DNA of 64,000 nt from positions 4,091,767 through 4,155,766 of the forward strand of contig NZ_CP022161.1 of NCBI RefSeq assembly GCF_002214185.1, read 5' to 3'. Shown here one piece after another: positions 17,501-23,403 of this stretch. Position 1 is the first letter of the stretch. Every line of letters begins with the position of its first letter. The translations under genes and the position numbers were made by a program. The notes beneath the pieces are model-generated. The model ran no database searches. It was given only the letters and a program-made list of their open reading frames with translations, and was not told the origin of the DNA. This DNA comes from Streptomyces capitiformicae (GTDB lineage Bacteria > Actinomycetota > Actinomycetes > Streptomycetales > Streptomycetaceae).

Positions 17501-17777
17501 GGAGGGCGTCGAGCACGAGGTGCCGGATTCGGTACGGGTGCTGCTGGGACCCGCCACCCCGTCCTCGTACGTCGAGCACGAGGAACTCGTCGTCGATGGG
17601 GTCGAGTTGGACTGGCGCCGGACGCGGGACGGCGTGCTGCACGCCGCCACGCTGGAGGGCGTCGCCGCCGGGCTCGCCTGGGCGGCGGGACAGTGGCCGC
17701 GCCGCTTCGAGGTGGCTGCCCTGCTCGAAGACCCGTCGAGAACGGAGGAGTTGGCACGGGACCGCTGGTTCGACTGA
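14511..17777 (+). CDS. Sacsin/Hsp90-like GHKL ATPase protein
   Basis: A 1088-residue protein whose first 190 residues form a GHKL ATP-binding domain of the sacsin/HSP90 type: YRDRLVVELAQNAADAAARA contains the ATP/Mg Asn, LVAANTGAPLDAAGV is the second ATP box, and VGRFGVGFAAVLAVTDEP is the glycine-rich lid. The remaining 900 residues are acidic and Leu/Asp-rich, with no recognisable Hsp90 middle or C-terminal domain. Start GTG 14511 has a good GGGAAGG site. Present in other streptomycetes as 'molecular chaperone Hsp90' or 'sacsin N-terminal ATP-binding-like'; client and role unknown. Monocistronic: no gene follows closely on the same strand. Confidence 0.87.
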   Translation: MSKFVRPAAEGADPFGTARLRRGVLDAWATSPARFREDANAEEDLVLGGYRDRLVVELAQNAADAAARAKVPGRLRLTLRDGVLVAANTGAPLDAAGVESLSTLRASAKRETPESAVGRFGVGFAAVLAVTDEPAVVGRHGGIRWSLAEARLLAADTARNSPGLGDEIRRRDGHVPLLRLPFAAEGSAPESYDTVVILPLRDAAATDLAERLLDRVDDSLLLALPGLDEVVIENLENTDATVRTLRRRTEGAYVVVEDSRDGVTRWRTVAAHGAVEAALLADRPVEERLRPHWSVTWAVPTGPDGAPLRPRSNPVVHAPTPSDEALGVPALLIASFPLDTTRRHAAPGPLTDFLVQRAADAYAELLAAWEPVTEGIIDLVPGPLGKGELDGALRQAILERLPRTAFLPRAAPQPAGDGRPQDAGAAVEAPEANNWPDVPNPFRVSEDSGTLSAGGAEAHEWADAPFALRPRDAEVVEGAGADTVRVLADVLPSLLPAGLERRAELRTLGVARLPLGDAIDRLAGLEKAPDWWRRLYDSLAGVDPDRLSGLPVPLADGRTTIGPRQVLLPTPDGPQTAPETLARLGLKVAHPDAAHPLLEKLGALPATPRAVLTTPQVRAAVAASLDDEGGAVWDEDAPDADELADLVLTLVRDAALDPGDEPWLGALALPDEDGELSPAGELVLPGSPFAQVMREDELAFVDAELADRWGEQPLAACGVLANFALVRATDVVLDPDELEPRDSDFAEPDDAGLLDAVDVWCEDILDRFPDSPVPPVATELVAVRDLDLVDEDRWPEALALLARPPLRDALVQPVRILLPDGTHEVVRPYTAWWLRGHPVLDGRRPAGLLAAGGDPLLRGLYDEADATGFDDEQVLRALGVRTSVAALLEEPGGAAELLDRLADPDRHVGAAQLHGLYDALAELDPEQVTLPDELRAVVDGEVTVVDAADAVVVDSPDLLPFTSGVPLLPVRPSRAAELAELLQVRRLSESVTGEVDSEGVEHEVPDSVRVLLGPATPSSYVEHEELVVDGVELDWRRTRDGVLHAATLEGVAAGLAWAAGQWPRRFEVAALLEDPSRTEELARDRWFD

Positions 17778-17884
17778 GCCGGACCCTTGCCAACCGGAGC
17801 TCTAAACCCTGTGGATGTGATCTGCGCAACATTCACGAAACTCGTTCACAACTCGTACAACCATTCCCGCGCGCCACATGTCGT

Positions 17885-17912
17885 GTCTGGTGAGCCATCA
17901 GGCTCACCAGAC
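17885..17912. terminator. Perfect 12-bp stem-loop
   Basis: GTCTGGTGAGCC, loop ATCA, GGCTCACCAGAC. It lies 107 bases after the Hsp90-like gene and 59 bases before the start of the secreted protein. It could be an intrinsic terminator without a T-tract, as is common in actinobacteria, or a leader hairpin of the following gene. Confidence 0.6.
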
Positions 17913-17970
17913 CATCGGGCCCCGCGTGACAGCTCTCTGCCGCGGGTCCCCTTTCCACGTGGGGAAAACA

Positions 17971-18750
17971 TTGCGCAAGCGTGCCACTCTGGGCGTTGTC
18001 GTCACCGGCGCCCTGGCTCTGACCGCCCTTGCCGCTCCGGCCGCGATGGCCGATGAGAAGGTCGGCAACATCTCGATCACCAGCGCCTCCGTGAACGGTG
18101 GCAAGGCCGTCGTCGTCGGAGCGAAGGCGAAGAAGACGGTCACGCTCAAGTACACCGTCACGGACAACTCCGGCCACCGGATGGCGACCGCGTACCTGTA
18201 CCGCGGCAAGACCATCGACACCGCCGACAGCGCCGCCTCGCCCAGCAAGGACCCGATCACCTGCAAGAAGGTGACCTCCAAGAAGTACAACTGCTCGGCG
18301 ACCTTCACCTTCACGCCGGGTTACAACGCGATCAACTCCGTCGCCGGCACGTGGAAGACCTGGGCGCTCGCCCAGGCCAAGGACTACGACTACGTCCAGA
18401 AGGACAACCTCAAGTCCTTCAAGGTCCTGCGCGCCGCCCAGCTCGCGGCCACCAACGCCGCCCCGGAGCCGGTGGCCAAGGGTGAGACCGTCACCATCAC
18501 CAGCAAGCTGACCCGCGCCAACTGGGACACCGGCGTGAACGGCGCGTTCGGCGGCCAGTCGGTGCAGCTGCAGTTCAAGGCGAAGAACGCGTCCTCGTAC
18601 AAGACGGTCAAGACGGTCAAGTCGTCCTCCACGGGCGCCCTGTCCACCACCGTCAAGGCGGGCGTCGACGGCTCCTACCGCTACGTGTTCGCGGGCGTCT
18701 CCACCACGGCGTCGGTCGCGGCCGCGGGTGACTTCATCGACGTGAAGTAA
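17971..18750 (+). CDS. Secreted Ig-like protein, paralogue 1
   Basis: A 259-residue exported protein. Start TTG 17971: the spacing of GGGGAA before it matches that before the ATG of the adjacent paralogue (GGGGAACTC), and it gives a standard signal peptide (RKRATLGVVVTGALALTALA, cleavage after PAAMA). The mature part has an N-terminal beta domain with a Cys pair (DPITCKKV and YNCSATF) and a C-terminal Ig-like domain found in many Streptomyces secreted proteins (ETVTITSKLTRANWDTG, GGQSVQLQFKAK, GSYRYVFAGV). Related to the next gene mostly over the C-terminal half. Extracellular; function unknown. Confidence 0.85.
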   Translation: MRKRATLGVVVTGALALTALAAPAAMADEKVGNISITSASVNGGKAVVVGAKAKKTVTLKYTVTDNSGHRMATAYLYRGKTIDTADSAASPSKDPITCKKVTSKKYNCSATFTFTPGYNAINSVAGTWKTWALAQAKDYDYVQKDNLKSFKVLRAAQLAATNAAPEPVAKGETVTITSKLTRANWDTGVNGAFGGQSVQLQFKAKNASSYKTVKTVKSSSTGALSTTVKAGVDGSYRYVFAGVSTTASVAAAGDFIDVK

Positions 18751-18755
18751 GCCGT

Positions 18756-18774
18756 CCGAGGGCTCAGCCCTCGG
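18756..18774. terminator. Stem-loop after secreted paralogue 1
   Basis: CCGAGGGC, loop TCA, GCCCTCGG: a perfect 8-bp stem beginning six bases after the stop codon at 18750. Position and strength fit an intrinsic terminator separating the paralogues. Confidence 0.7.
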
Positions 18775-18926
18775 TCAGCCCGTCGGAAGCAAGCCGTGCA
18801 GGGGGCGCGCCGGTCGCGCCGGGGCGTCCCCTGAGCACCACATCTCGCGGGTCAACGGACTCGCGGTCGGCCAGGGCCCCAGGTGAGGACCACCTTCGGG
18901 CCCTCACCTCTCCATCAGGGGAACTC

Positions 18927-19847
18927 ATGCGTATTCGAGCCACCGTGGCCGCCGTCTCCGGCGCCCTGGCCCTCTCCGCCCTCGCCGTCCCGGCCGCGTC
19001 CGCCGACGCGGCGAACGGCTTCGGTACCCCCCCGGCCTGGGCGGCGGTCTCCGCCGGTGCCGCGCCGTCGACGTTCGGCGCGGCAACCGGGGTCGACGCG
19101 ACCATGGCGGGCCCCGACGTCACCTTCTCCAAGATGAAGGTGAACGGCGGCAAGCCGATCGTTGTGGGCGCGACCAAGCACCGCACCGTGCAGGTCACCT
19201 ACACCCTGACGCACGCCGCTGACCTCGACATAACCTCGGAGGACTTTGCCAACGGGCCCTTCCTCTACCTGAAGTCGATGCCCGGCTCGGTACAGGACGA
19301 CTTCGAGCAGCCGGTGCTCTTCGGTGACGAAGCTGCGTCCTGCAAGGCCACCTCCCCGACCACCGCCAGCTGCAAGGCGCTGGTCGACATCAGGCCGGGG
19401 GAGGGTCAGCTCGCCAACTCGTACGCCCGGTCCTGGAAGGCTGGCGGACTCGCCATCCAGCGCGACCCGAACACCGGGCAGGTTGGCGATACTTGGCAGG
19501 GTGACCTCGGTACCACGAGGCTGCAGCGCGAGGCGAAGCTCACGGGCGCCAACGCGGCGCCCGAGCCGGTCAAGAAGGGCAAGACCATCACGGTCACCAG
19601 CAAGCTGACCCGCGCCAACTGGGAGACCAACAAGTTCCCGGGCTATGGAGGTCAGCCGGTGAAGCTCCAGTTCAAGAAGAAGGGCACGTCCGTCTTCAAG
19701 GACGTCAAGACGGTCAAGACGTCCTCCACGGGCGCCGTCAAGACCACCGTCAAGGCCACAGCTGACGGCTCCTACCGCTTCGTCTTCGCAGGCAGCTGGG
19801 GCACGTCGACCGCAACCTCCGCGGCCGACGCCATCGACGTGAAGTAG
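18927..19847 (+). CDS. Secreted Ig-like protein, paralogue 2
   Basis: A 306-residue exported protein starting at ATG 18927 after GGGGAACTC. Signal peptide RIRATVAAVSGALALSALAV with cleavage near ASA-DA. The middle contains a Cys pair (EAASCKAT and ASCKALVDI); the C-terminal Ig-like domain (GKTITVTSKLTRANWETN, GGQPVKLQFKKKG, DGSYRFVFAGSW) is closely similar to that of the preceding gene, ending in the same IDVK tail. A tandem duplication followed by divergence of the N-terminal half explains the pair. Extracellular; the N-terminal difference suggests different partners. Confidence 0.86.
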   Translation: MRIRATVAAVSGALALSALAVPAASADAANGFGTPPAWAAVSAGAAPSTFGAATGVDATMAGPDVTFSKMKVNGGKPIVVGATKHRTVQVTYTLTHAADLDITSEDFANGPFLYLKSMPGSVQDDFEQPVLFGDEAASCKATSPTTASCKALVDIRPGEGQLANSYARSWKAGGLAIQRDPNTGQVGDTWQGDLGTTRLQREAKLTGANAAPEPVKKGKTITVTSKLTRANWETNKFPGYGGQPVKLQFKKKGTSVFKDVKTVKTSSTGAVKTTVKATADGSYRFVFAGSWGTSTATSAADAIDVK

Positions 19848-19943
19848 GGGATCCTGCCTTCGCGTTGCCAGCCGGTACAGGTCCCTCGAGCAGAGCCCTC
19901 GATGGCCAGGTGTTCCTGACGACTGTGGGGCAGCCTCGAATGC

Positions 19944-19981
19944 GAGGTGCTCGGACGGAGTTAATCACGCCCGAGCACCTC
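19944..19981. terminator. Stem-loop between convergent genes
   Basis: GAGGTGCTCGG (19944-19954) pairs perfectly with CCGAGCACCTC (19971-19981) across a 16-base loop. It sits between the rightward secreted paralogue and the leftward micro-protein operon, so it could terminate both. Confidence 0.65.
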
Positions 19982-20005
19982 TGCTGAACTGCGTGTGGCT
20001 TGTGC

Positions 20006-20110
20006 TCACCAGGTGATGTTCTGGACCATCCCGTTGATGACGAGGGCGATCACCACGGTCAGCGCGCCTGCGAGTACCTTTTCGCGGGTCGTCATGGCCG
20101 ACATCCTCAT
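20006..20110 (-). CDS. Micro membrane protein (34 aa)
   Basis: A 34-residue peptide with one hydrophobic helix: KVLAGALTVVIALVINGM, short basic N-terminus and tail VQNITW. Start ATG 20110 has a strong ribosome site (GGAAGGGG) seven bases upstream and overlaps the stop of the preceding small gene in ATGA, so it is translationally coupled to it. Last gene of a three-gene minus-strand operon with the 59-residue peptide and the secreted protein at 20302-21120. Single-pass peptides of this size can be regulators of membrane complexes, or immunity or toxin peptides; nothing in the sequence decides between these. Confidence 0.6.
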   Translation of the reverse strand: MRMSAMTTREKVLAGALTVVIALVINGMVQNITW

Positions 20111-20286
20111 GACAGTGCCCCTTCCCGGACTTCAGCGGTGGATGGCCCGAGGCCGACCTTGCGGTCACTACCGCTGGATTCACTATCAGCGGAAGTGAAG
20201 AATGCGAACCCCGTAATTGCCAGGGCCACCAGAGTTGCGAGGATGACGGACAGAACAGTGATGACCGTCTTTCCGGTTTTGGTCAT
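20107..20286 (-). CDS. Small single-pass membrane protein (59 aa)
   Basis: A 59-residue protein: MTKTGKT, one membrane helix (VITVLSVILATLVALAITGF) and a polar tail TSADSESSGSDRKVGLG. Start ATG 20286 is preceded by GAAAGG six bases upstream, 16 bases after the end of the secreted protein gene on the same strand. Its stop overlaps the start of the 34-residue gene. G+C here is about 55% in places, clearly lower than neighbouring DNA, suggesting recent acquisition. No homologue recognised. Confidence 0.65.
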   Translation of the reverse strand: MTKTGKTVITVLSVILATLVALAITGFAFFTSADSESSGSDRKVGLGPSTAEVREGALS

Positions 20287-20301
20287 AAGGTACCTTTCAG
20301 G

Positions 20302-21120
20302 TCAGACGTTCTTCAGATATCCGCCGCGGAATCCATACGCGTTGGCCCATACCTTCTGGCGCTTGTCGATGCTGATACCGAAGTCCTTGAAGACGATGCT
20401 CCCTTCCCAGATGATCGAGCCGTTGGCGTAGGAACCGTCCATCCATGCCTTGGGTATGCTCTTGGTGAGAGCGACGGCGGCGTTGTAGTTCCGCTTTCCT
20501 CCGTCGGCGAAGTTTACCTTCGTGATCTTGTTGCCGTTGGTGTAATAGCTCACCCAGACGGACAGCTTTGTCACAGTCACGCCGAGGATCTTCTGAGAGG
20601 CTGTGAACTTCGACTCCCATGTGCCCTTCCGCAGCTTGCCGCCTGCGGCCTGTGCTTCCTTGGCGGGGGTCGGTTCGTCGGGGTCCGGGGTGAAGGTGGA
20701 CTCTTGTGCAGTCTCGATGACTATGTCTCCGCCGAACAGCGGCGTCGAGGATGTAACCCCGGCGGCCGTGGTGTTGGCCGCAGCCGTGGAAACAGTGGGC
20801 GTATCAGTTCCCGGCTCTCCCTCCGCTGCCTCCTGCAGGAGCGCCTCAAGGGCCTTGGGGTTGTTGAGGTAGTCGAGGTACTTCTCTCTATCGGAGGGAG
20901 AGAGAGCCTTGAACTTTCTCAAGGCTTCTGCGGCGCCTGGCTTCTGGGAAGCCGCATTCCAAGCGAGGTAGGCCATGTACTCCGACGCGGATGCCGTTTC
21001 GTTACTGCGAGCCGGGCTGGTGTCATCAGCGGCCGCGACCGTGGTCTGGGTCATCCCCGCAATGATTGCAGCGGAGCCCAGGATGGCCATGGCTCTGGTG
21101 ATGGTACGGCGATTCTTCAC
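20302..21120 (-). CDS. Secreted protein of unknown family, first gene of a micro-protein operon
   Basis: A 272-residue exported protein. GTG 21120 has a GGGGAG ribosome site five to six bases upstream and gives a signal peptide (KNRRTITRAMAILGSAAIIA, cleavage near VAA-AD). The mature protein has a helical N-terminal part (SEYMAYLAWNAASQ, LSPSDREKYLDYLN), a Thr/Ser/Pro linker (about 105-150) and a C-terminal domain of about 120 residues rich in aromatic residues (TVTKLSVWVSYYTNGNKI, WMDGSYANGSIIWEGSIVF, VWANAYGFRGGYL). The C-terminal domain looks like a compact beta-rich extracellular effector or binding module, but I do not recognise it. Two small membrane proteins follow at once. Could be a secreted bacteriocin-like or adhesive protein; unproven. 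Confidence 0.75.
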   Translation of the reverse strand: MKNRRTITRAMAILGSAAIIAGMTQTTVAAADDTSPARSNETASASEYMAYLAWNAASQKPGAAEALRKFKALSPSDREKYLDYLNNPKALEALLQEAAEGEPGTDTPTVSTAAANTTAAGVTSSTPLFGGDIVIETAQESTFTPDPDEPTPAKEAQAAGGKLRKGTWESKFTASQKILGVTVTKLSVWVSYYTNGNKITKVNFADGGKRNYNAAVALTKSIPKAWMDGSYANGSIIWEGSIVFKDFGISIDKRQKVWANAYGFRGGYLKNV

Positions 21121-21315
21121 TTGTCTCCCCTGCCCCAATTGGTCATGTATCTACGGGTTGTTGGGGGTGTCCCGCCCGTGAACACGAGTTTTCTCTGGTG
21201 TCACTGAGAGGGCAAGGGACTTGAGGTGGTTCTGAGGGTCACGTGAAGAAAACGGAGATTGAGTGGCTAATTTCTCTGGATGGTATGGCAGGTTCTGGCC
21301 TCGATCTTGCGTGAC

Positions 21316-21340
21316 GGTCCGCCGACGGAGTCGGCGGACC
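21316..21340. terminator. Strong 11-bp stem-loop
   Basis: GGTCCGCCGAC, loop GGA, GTCGGCGGACC, followed on the plus strand by GTTCTGTGTTCT. It lies between the secreted-protein gene promoter region and a transposase remnant and probably ended transcription of that element's transposase from the right. Confidence 0.6.
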
Positions 21341-21401
21341 GTTCTGTGTTCTGGGCCAGGCGGTGGGCAGGCTGGTGGCCCGACTGTCGTGTCGGGTGGG
21401 C

Positions 21402-21590
21402 GCCGGGTTCCGCTGTTCCGGGTGGGATGGTGTGGGTGGTGGTGATCTCACTGGTCCAGGGCCAGTGCCGGGCAAGTCGGAGGATTCTGCGGCCACCGGT
21501 GGTGATGAGCTGGGCGGCTGCGGTGAACAAGCGGAACCGCAGGCGGCGGAGTTCCCAGAGCCGGGCCTTGCCGGCCAGGGCGAGCATGGG
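21402..21590 (-). pseudogene. C-terminal remnant of an IS1380-like transposase
   Basis: A minus-strand frame in the 21402-21590 stretch reads LAGKARLWELRRLRFRLF followed by a LARHWPWTSEIT segment, which resembles the C-terminal end of IS1380-type DDE transposases (repeat of R-L-rich helices, then a WPW motif). The DDE catalytic core is missing and no terminal inverted repeats are evident, so only a fragment remains. The rest of the 21121-21691 interval contains the stem-loop at 21316 and no supported gene. Identification rests on a short stretch and is moderately confident. Confidence 0.45.
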
Positions 21591-21691
21591 CATCGAGAGC
21601 GGTGTCTTACGGTGCGATCCTGACCCTGCGGTCGCCATGGGGTGCGTCAGGCAGGTGCGCGCGTCGGCACCACGGCGAACACGGCCGCCAC

Positions 21692-21916
21692 CTACACGGC
21701 AGCGGTCAGGCTCCGGATCACGGCTTCCTCGCCTTCCGGCGCCGGGAGAGCTGGTTGAGCACCGCATGCTCCGGCTGGACGATAGGCATCGTTCAGGTGC
21801 GCGCAGGCCACTTGGCCGGGGCCGGAGTTGTCGGCTCCGTACGCGACCTCGACCATGTCCTCGGAATCCGTGATTGGCCTGCCACAGTGACAACAGGCCG
21901 GCTTCAACCCAGTCAT
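21692..21916 (-). CDS. Small Cys-rich protein, last gene of a coupled four-gene cassette
   Basis: A 74-residue protein beginning MTGLKPACCHCGRPITDSED, whose CCHC pattern suggests a small zinc knuckle, with a later Cys-Ala-His (VACAHLNDAYR) that could complete the site. Start ATG 21916 overlaps the stop of the DUF6415 gene in ATGA. It is a typical companion of DUF6415 proteins in Streptomyces. Function unknown; possibly nucleic-acid or protein binding. Confidence 0.65.
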   Translation of the reverse strand: MTGLKPACCHCGRPITDSEDMVEVAYGADNSGPGQVACAHLNDAYRPAGACGAQPALPAPEGEEAVIRSLTAAV

Positions 21917-22569
21917 GGGCAGGCACCACCGTGCAGGTACACCGTCGTTCCGCCGCCCGTGGCCGCGTGGACATCGTGCTCGGTGTACGGCTCGCCGGGC
22001 TTGATCGTTCCGGAGCAGCGCCAGCAGTACGCCACCGGCTCCCTGGCCGCACCGTGCAGTTCCTCCAGGTGGCCGAGCAGGCACATCACCGAGCGGGCGA
22101 GGCGCTCGGTGAGGATCGCCTTCCGTGCCGGAGCCCGGCACGGCTTGATGCCCAGGCGTGAGCGAGCCTCGCTCACGCCACCCAGCGCACGCGCCTTGAG
22201 TCTGCTCTCATTCGGCAGCCGACAGACGGCACGCTCGATCTCGGGGATCAGCAGCGCGAGATGGCCCCGGTACAGCAGGGCCAGGCCGTCCAGCTCCTCG
22301 GTCGTCGGCGACTCGGCGTCCTCGGAGAGCAGGCGTTCCGTCGTGGCGCGCATCGCCTCGATGTCCAGCGGCAGGACCTCCACAGGGACGGCGCCGTCGT
22401 CCCGGCCCGCCGCGTCCGCCGGAGGACGGCGGCGAATCCTGTTCCCCTCCGTACAGCCCCGGCCCAACGGCAGCGTCGCGCACGGCTCGCACTCGAAGGC
22501 ATGGGCGACGAAGCCCTCCCAGTCCCGGCCCCTGTACACCGTCGGGCTGGACTTGCGAACACTGCTCAC
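21913..22569 (-). CDS. DUF6415 protein with C-terminal Cys motif
   Basis: A 218-residue protein. The core LPLDIEAMRATTERLLSEDA and ELDGLALLYRGHLALLIPEI match DUF6415, found in Streptomyces next to XRE regulators and sometimes called 'natural product biosynthesis protein'. The tail contains YCWRCSGTIKPGEPYTEHD and LHGGACP, a second zinc-binding-like cluster resembling that of the next gene. Start GTG 22569 has GGGGAG five bases upstream and overlaps the upstream stop in GTGA. Part of a cassette in which all three junctions are four-base overlaps, a sign of obligate co-expression. Molecular role unknown. Confidence 0.75.
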   Translation of the reverse strand: MSSVRKSSPTVYRGRDWEGFVAHAFECEPCATLPLGRGCTEGNRIRRRPPADAAGRDDGAVPVEVLPLDIEAMRATTERLLSEDAESPTTEELDGLALLYRGHLALLIPEIERAVCRLPNESRLKARALGGVSEARSRLGIKPCRAPARKAILTERLARSVMCLLGHLEELHGAAREPVAYCWRCSGTIKPGEPYTEHDVHAATGGGTTVYLHGGACP

Positions 22570-22790
22570 AACCGCTCCCCTCTCGACCGTGCGTTGACCA
22601 CCGCCATGCCCGCGCTCAACGCCTCGACAACGGTGAGCGGCCTCAGCTGCTCCGGACTGGCGTCCCACTCGACGCCTCCCCCAATGGGCCGCAACTGGAC
22701 GTACGGGCCCTCGAAGCCCATGACCTTCCCGACCCTCTTGCGGCCGGTGTCTTCAACGGTGTCGCCGAGCTTCGGCCTGTACTCGGTCAT
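22566..22790 (-). CDS. Small KOW/SH3-like conserved protein
   Basis: A 74-residue protein: MTEYRPKLGDTVEDTGRKRV, then GKVMGFEGPYVQLRPIGGG and VEWDASPEQLRPLT. The pattern (opening GDTV, central GKVMG, aromatic-plus-basic end) is like a small SH3-type barrel and is frequent beside XRE regulators in streptomycetes. ATG 22790 overlaps the preceding stop in ATGA. Function unknown. Confidence 0.7.
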   Translation of the reverse strand: MTEYRPKLGDTVEDTGRKRVGKVMGFEGPYVQLRPIGGGVEWDASPEQLRPLTVVEALSAGMAVVNARSRGERL

Positions 22791-23071
22791 CGCCACCGTG
22801 CCGCCCTCAGCGGGGAGGCCAGGCACCGGGTCCGCTCGTCCTCCGGCCACACGTAGGCGCGGACCAGGAGGCCGGTGATGAAGTCGTCCTCGGCAGCGGG
22901 CAACTCAGATGACGGCCACAGGTGCGGAGCCCGACGACGACGCGCCGCCGCCAGGATCGCGCCCCACATTCCCGGCGACGGGTAGGGGAACGGGGCGGTA
23001 CGACCGGCCTCCGGAGCCGTCCGGCAGCTCGAACGGCCGGACTTGGGCGGTCCGAACAGCAGTGCTCTCAT
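22787..23071 (-). CDS. Small conserved protein, first gene of the DUF6415 cassette
   Basis: A 94-residue protein starting MRALLFGPPKSGR, with the family blocks YPSPGMWGAILAAARRRRAP and HLWPSSELPAAEDDFIT, then LLVRAYVWPEDERTR. Homologues of this size are common in Streptomyces accessory regions as the first gene of such cassettes. ATG 23071 begins at the conserved N-terminus; the longer open frame upstream is non-coding. It diverges from the XRE-TPR gene at 23404 across a 332-base gap, so one regulator probably controls both directions. Function unknown. Confidence 0.68.
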   Translation of the reverse strand: MRALLFGPPKSGRSSCRTAPEAGRTAPFPYPSPGMWGAILAAARRRRAPHLWPSSELPAAEDDFITGLLVRAYVWPEDERTRCLASPLRAARWR

Positions 23072-23403
23072 CCATGCTAGGGCGTGTGGTAGAAGGTGCA
23101 TTGTCGATCTGCTCCGATCAGGTCGGCCACACCCCGGGGCCGTGTCAGCGGTCGCCGGGGGCCGTTGGGGCCCCTTGCCCGGTGTGGTCCTCGTTCGCCC
23201 TCTACGGTTCCAAGAGCAGCGCGCCTCGTCACGGGCAGCGCTGACCAACTTTTCTGGACGAGAAACCAGGCTCTGGCCAGCAGGAACTCGCGGTCCTGGA
23301 CGGATCGTTGGCCTCCCGGCAAGCTCAGGCTTCGACACTCGTCATCCCCTTGGGTGACTGTGCGGCTACGGTGAGTCGACGACACCGAGCAGGGAGCCCG
23401 CCC
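23072..23403. other. Divergent intergenic region of 332 bp
   Basis: Separates the DUF6415 cassette (leftward) from the XRE-TPR regulator (rightward). It must hold promoters for both. I see no clear -35/-10 pair or long palindrome; a short TTTCTGGACGAGAAA inverted repeat at about 23250-23264 is the only symmetrical element. Confidence 0.4.
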
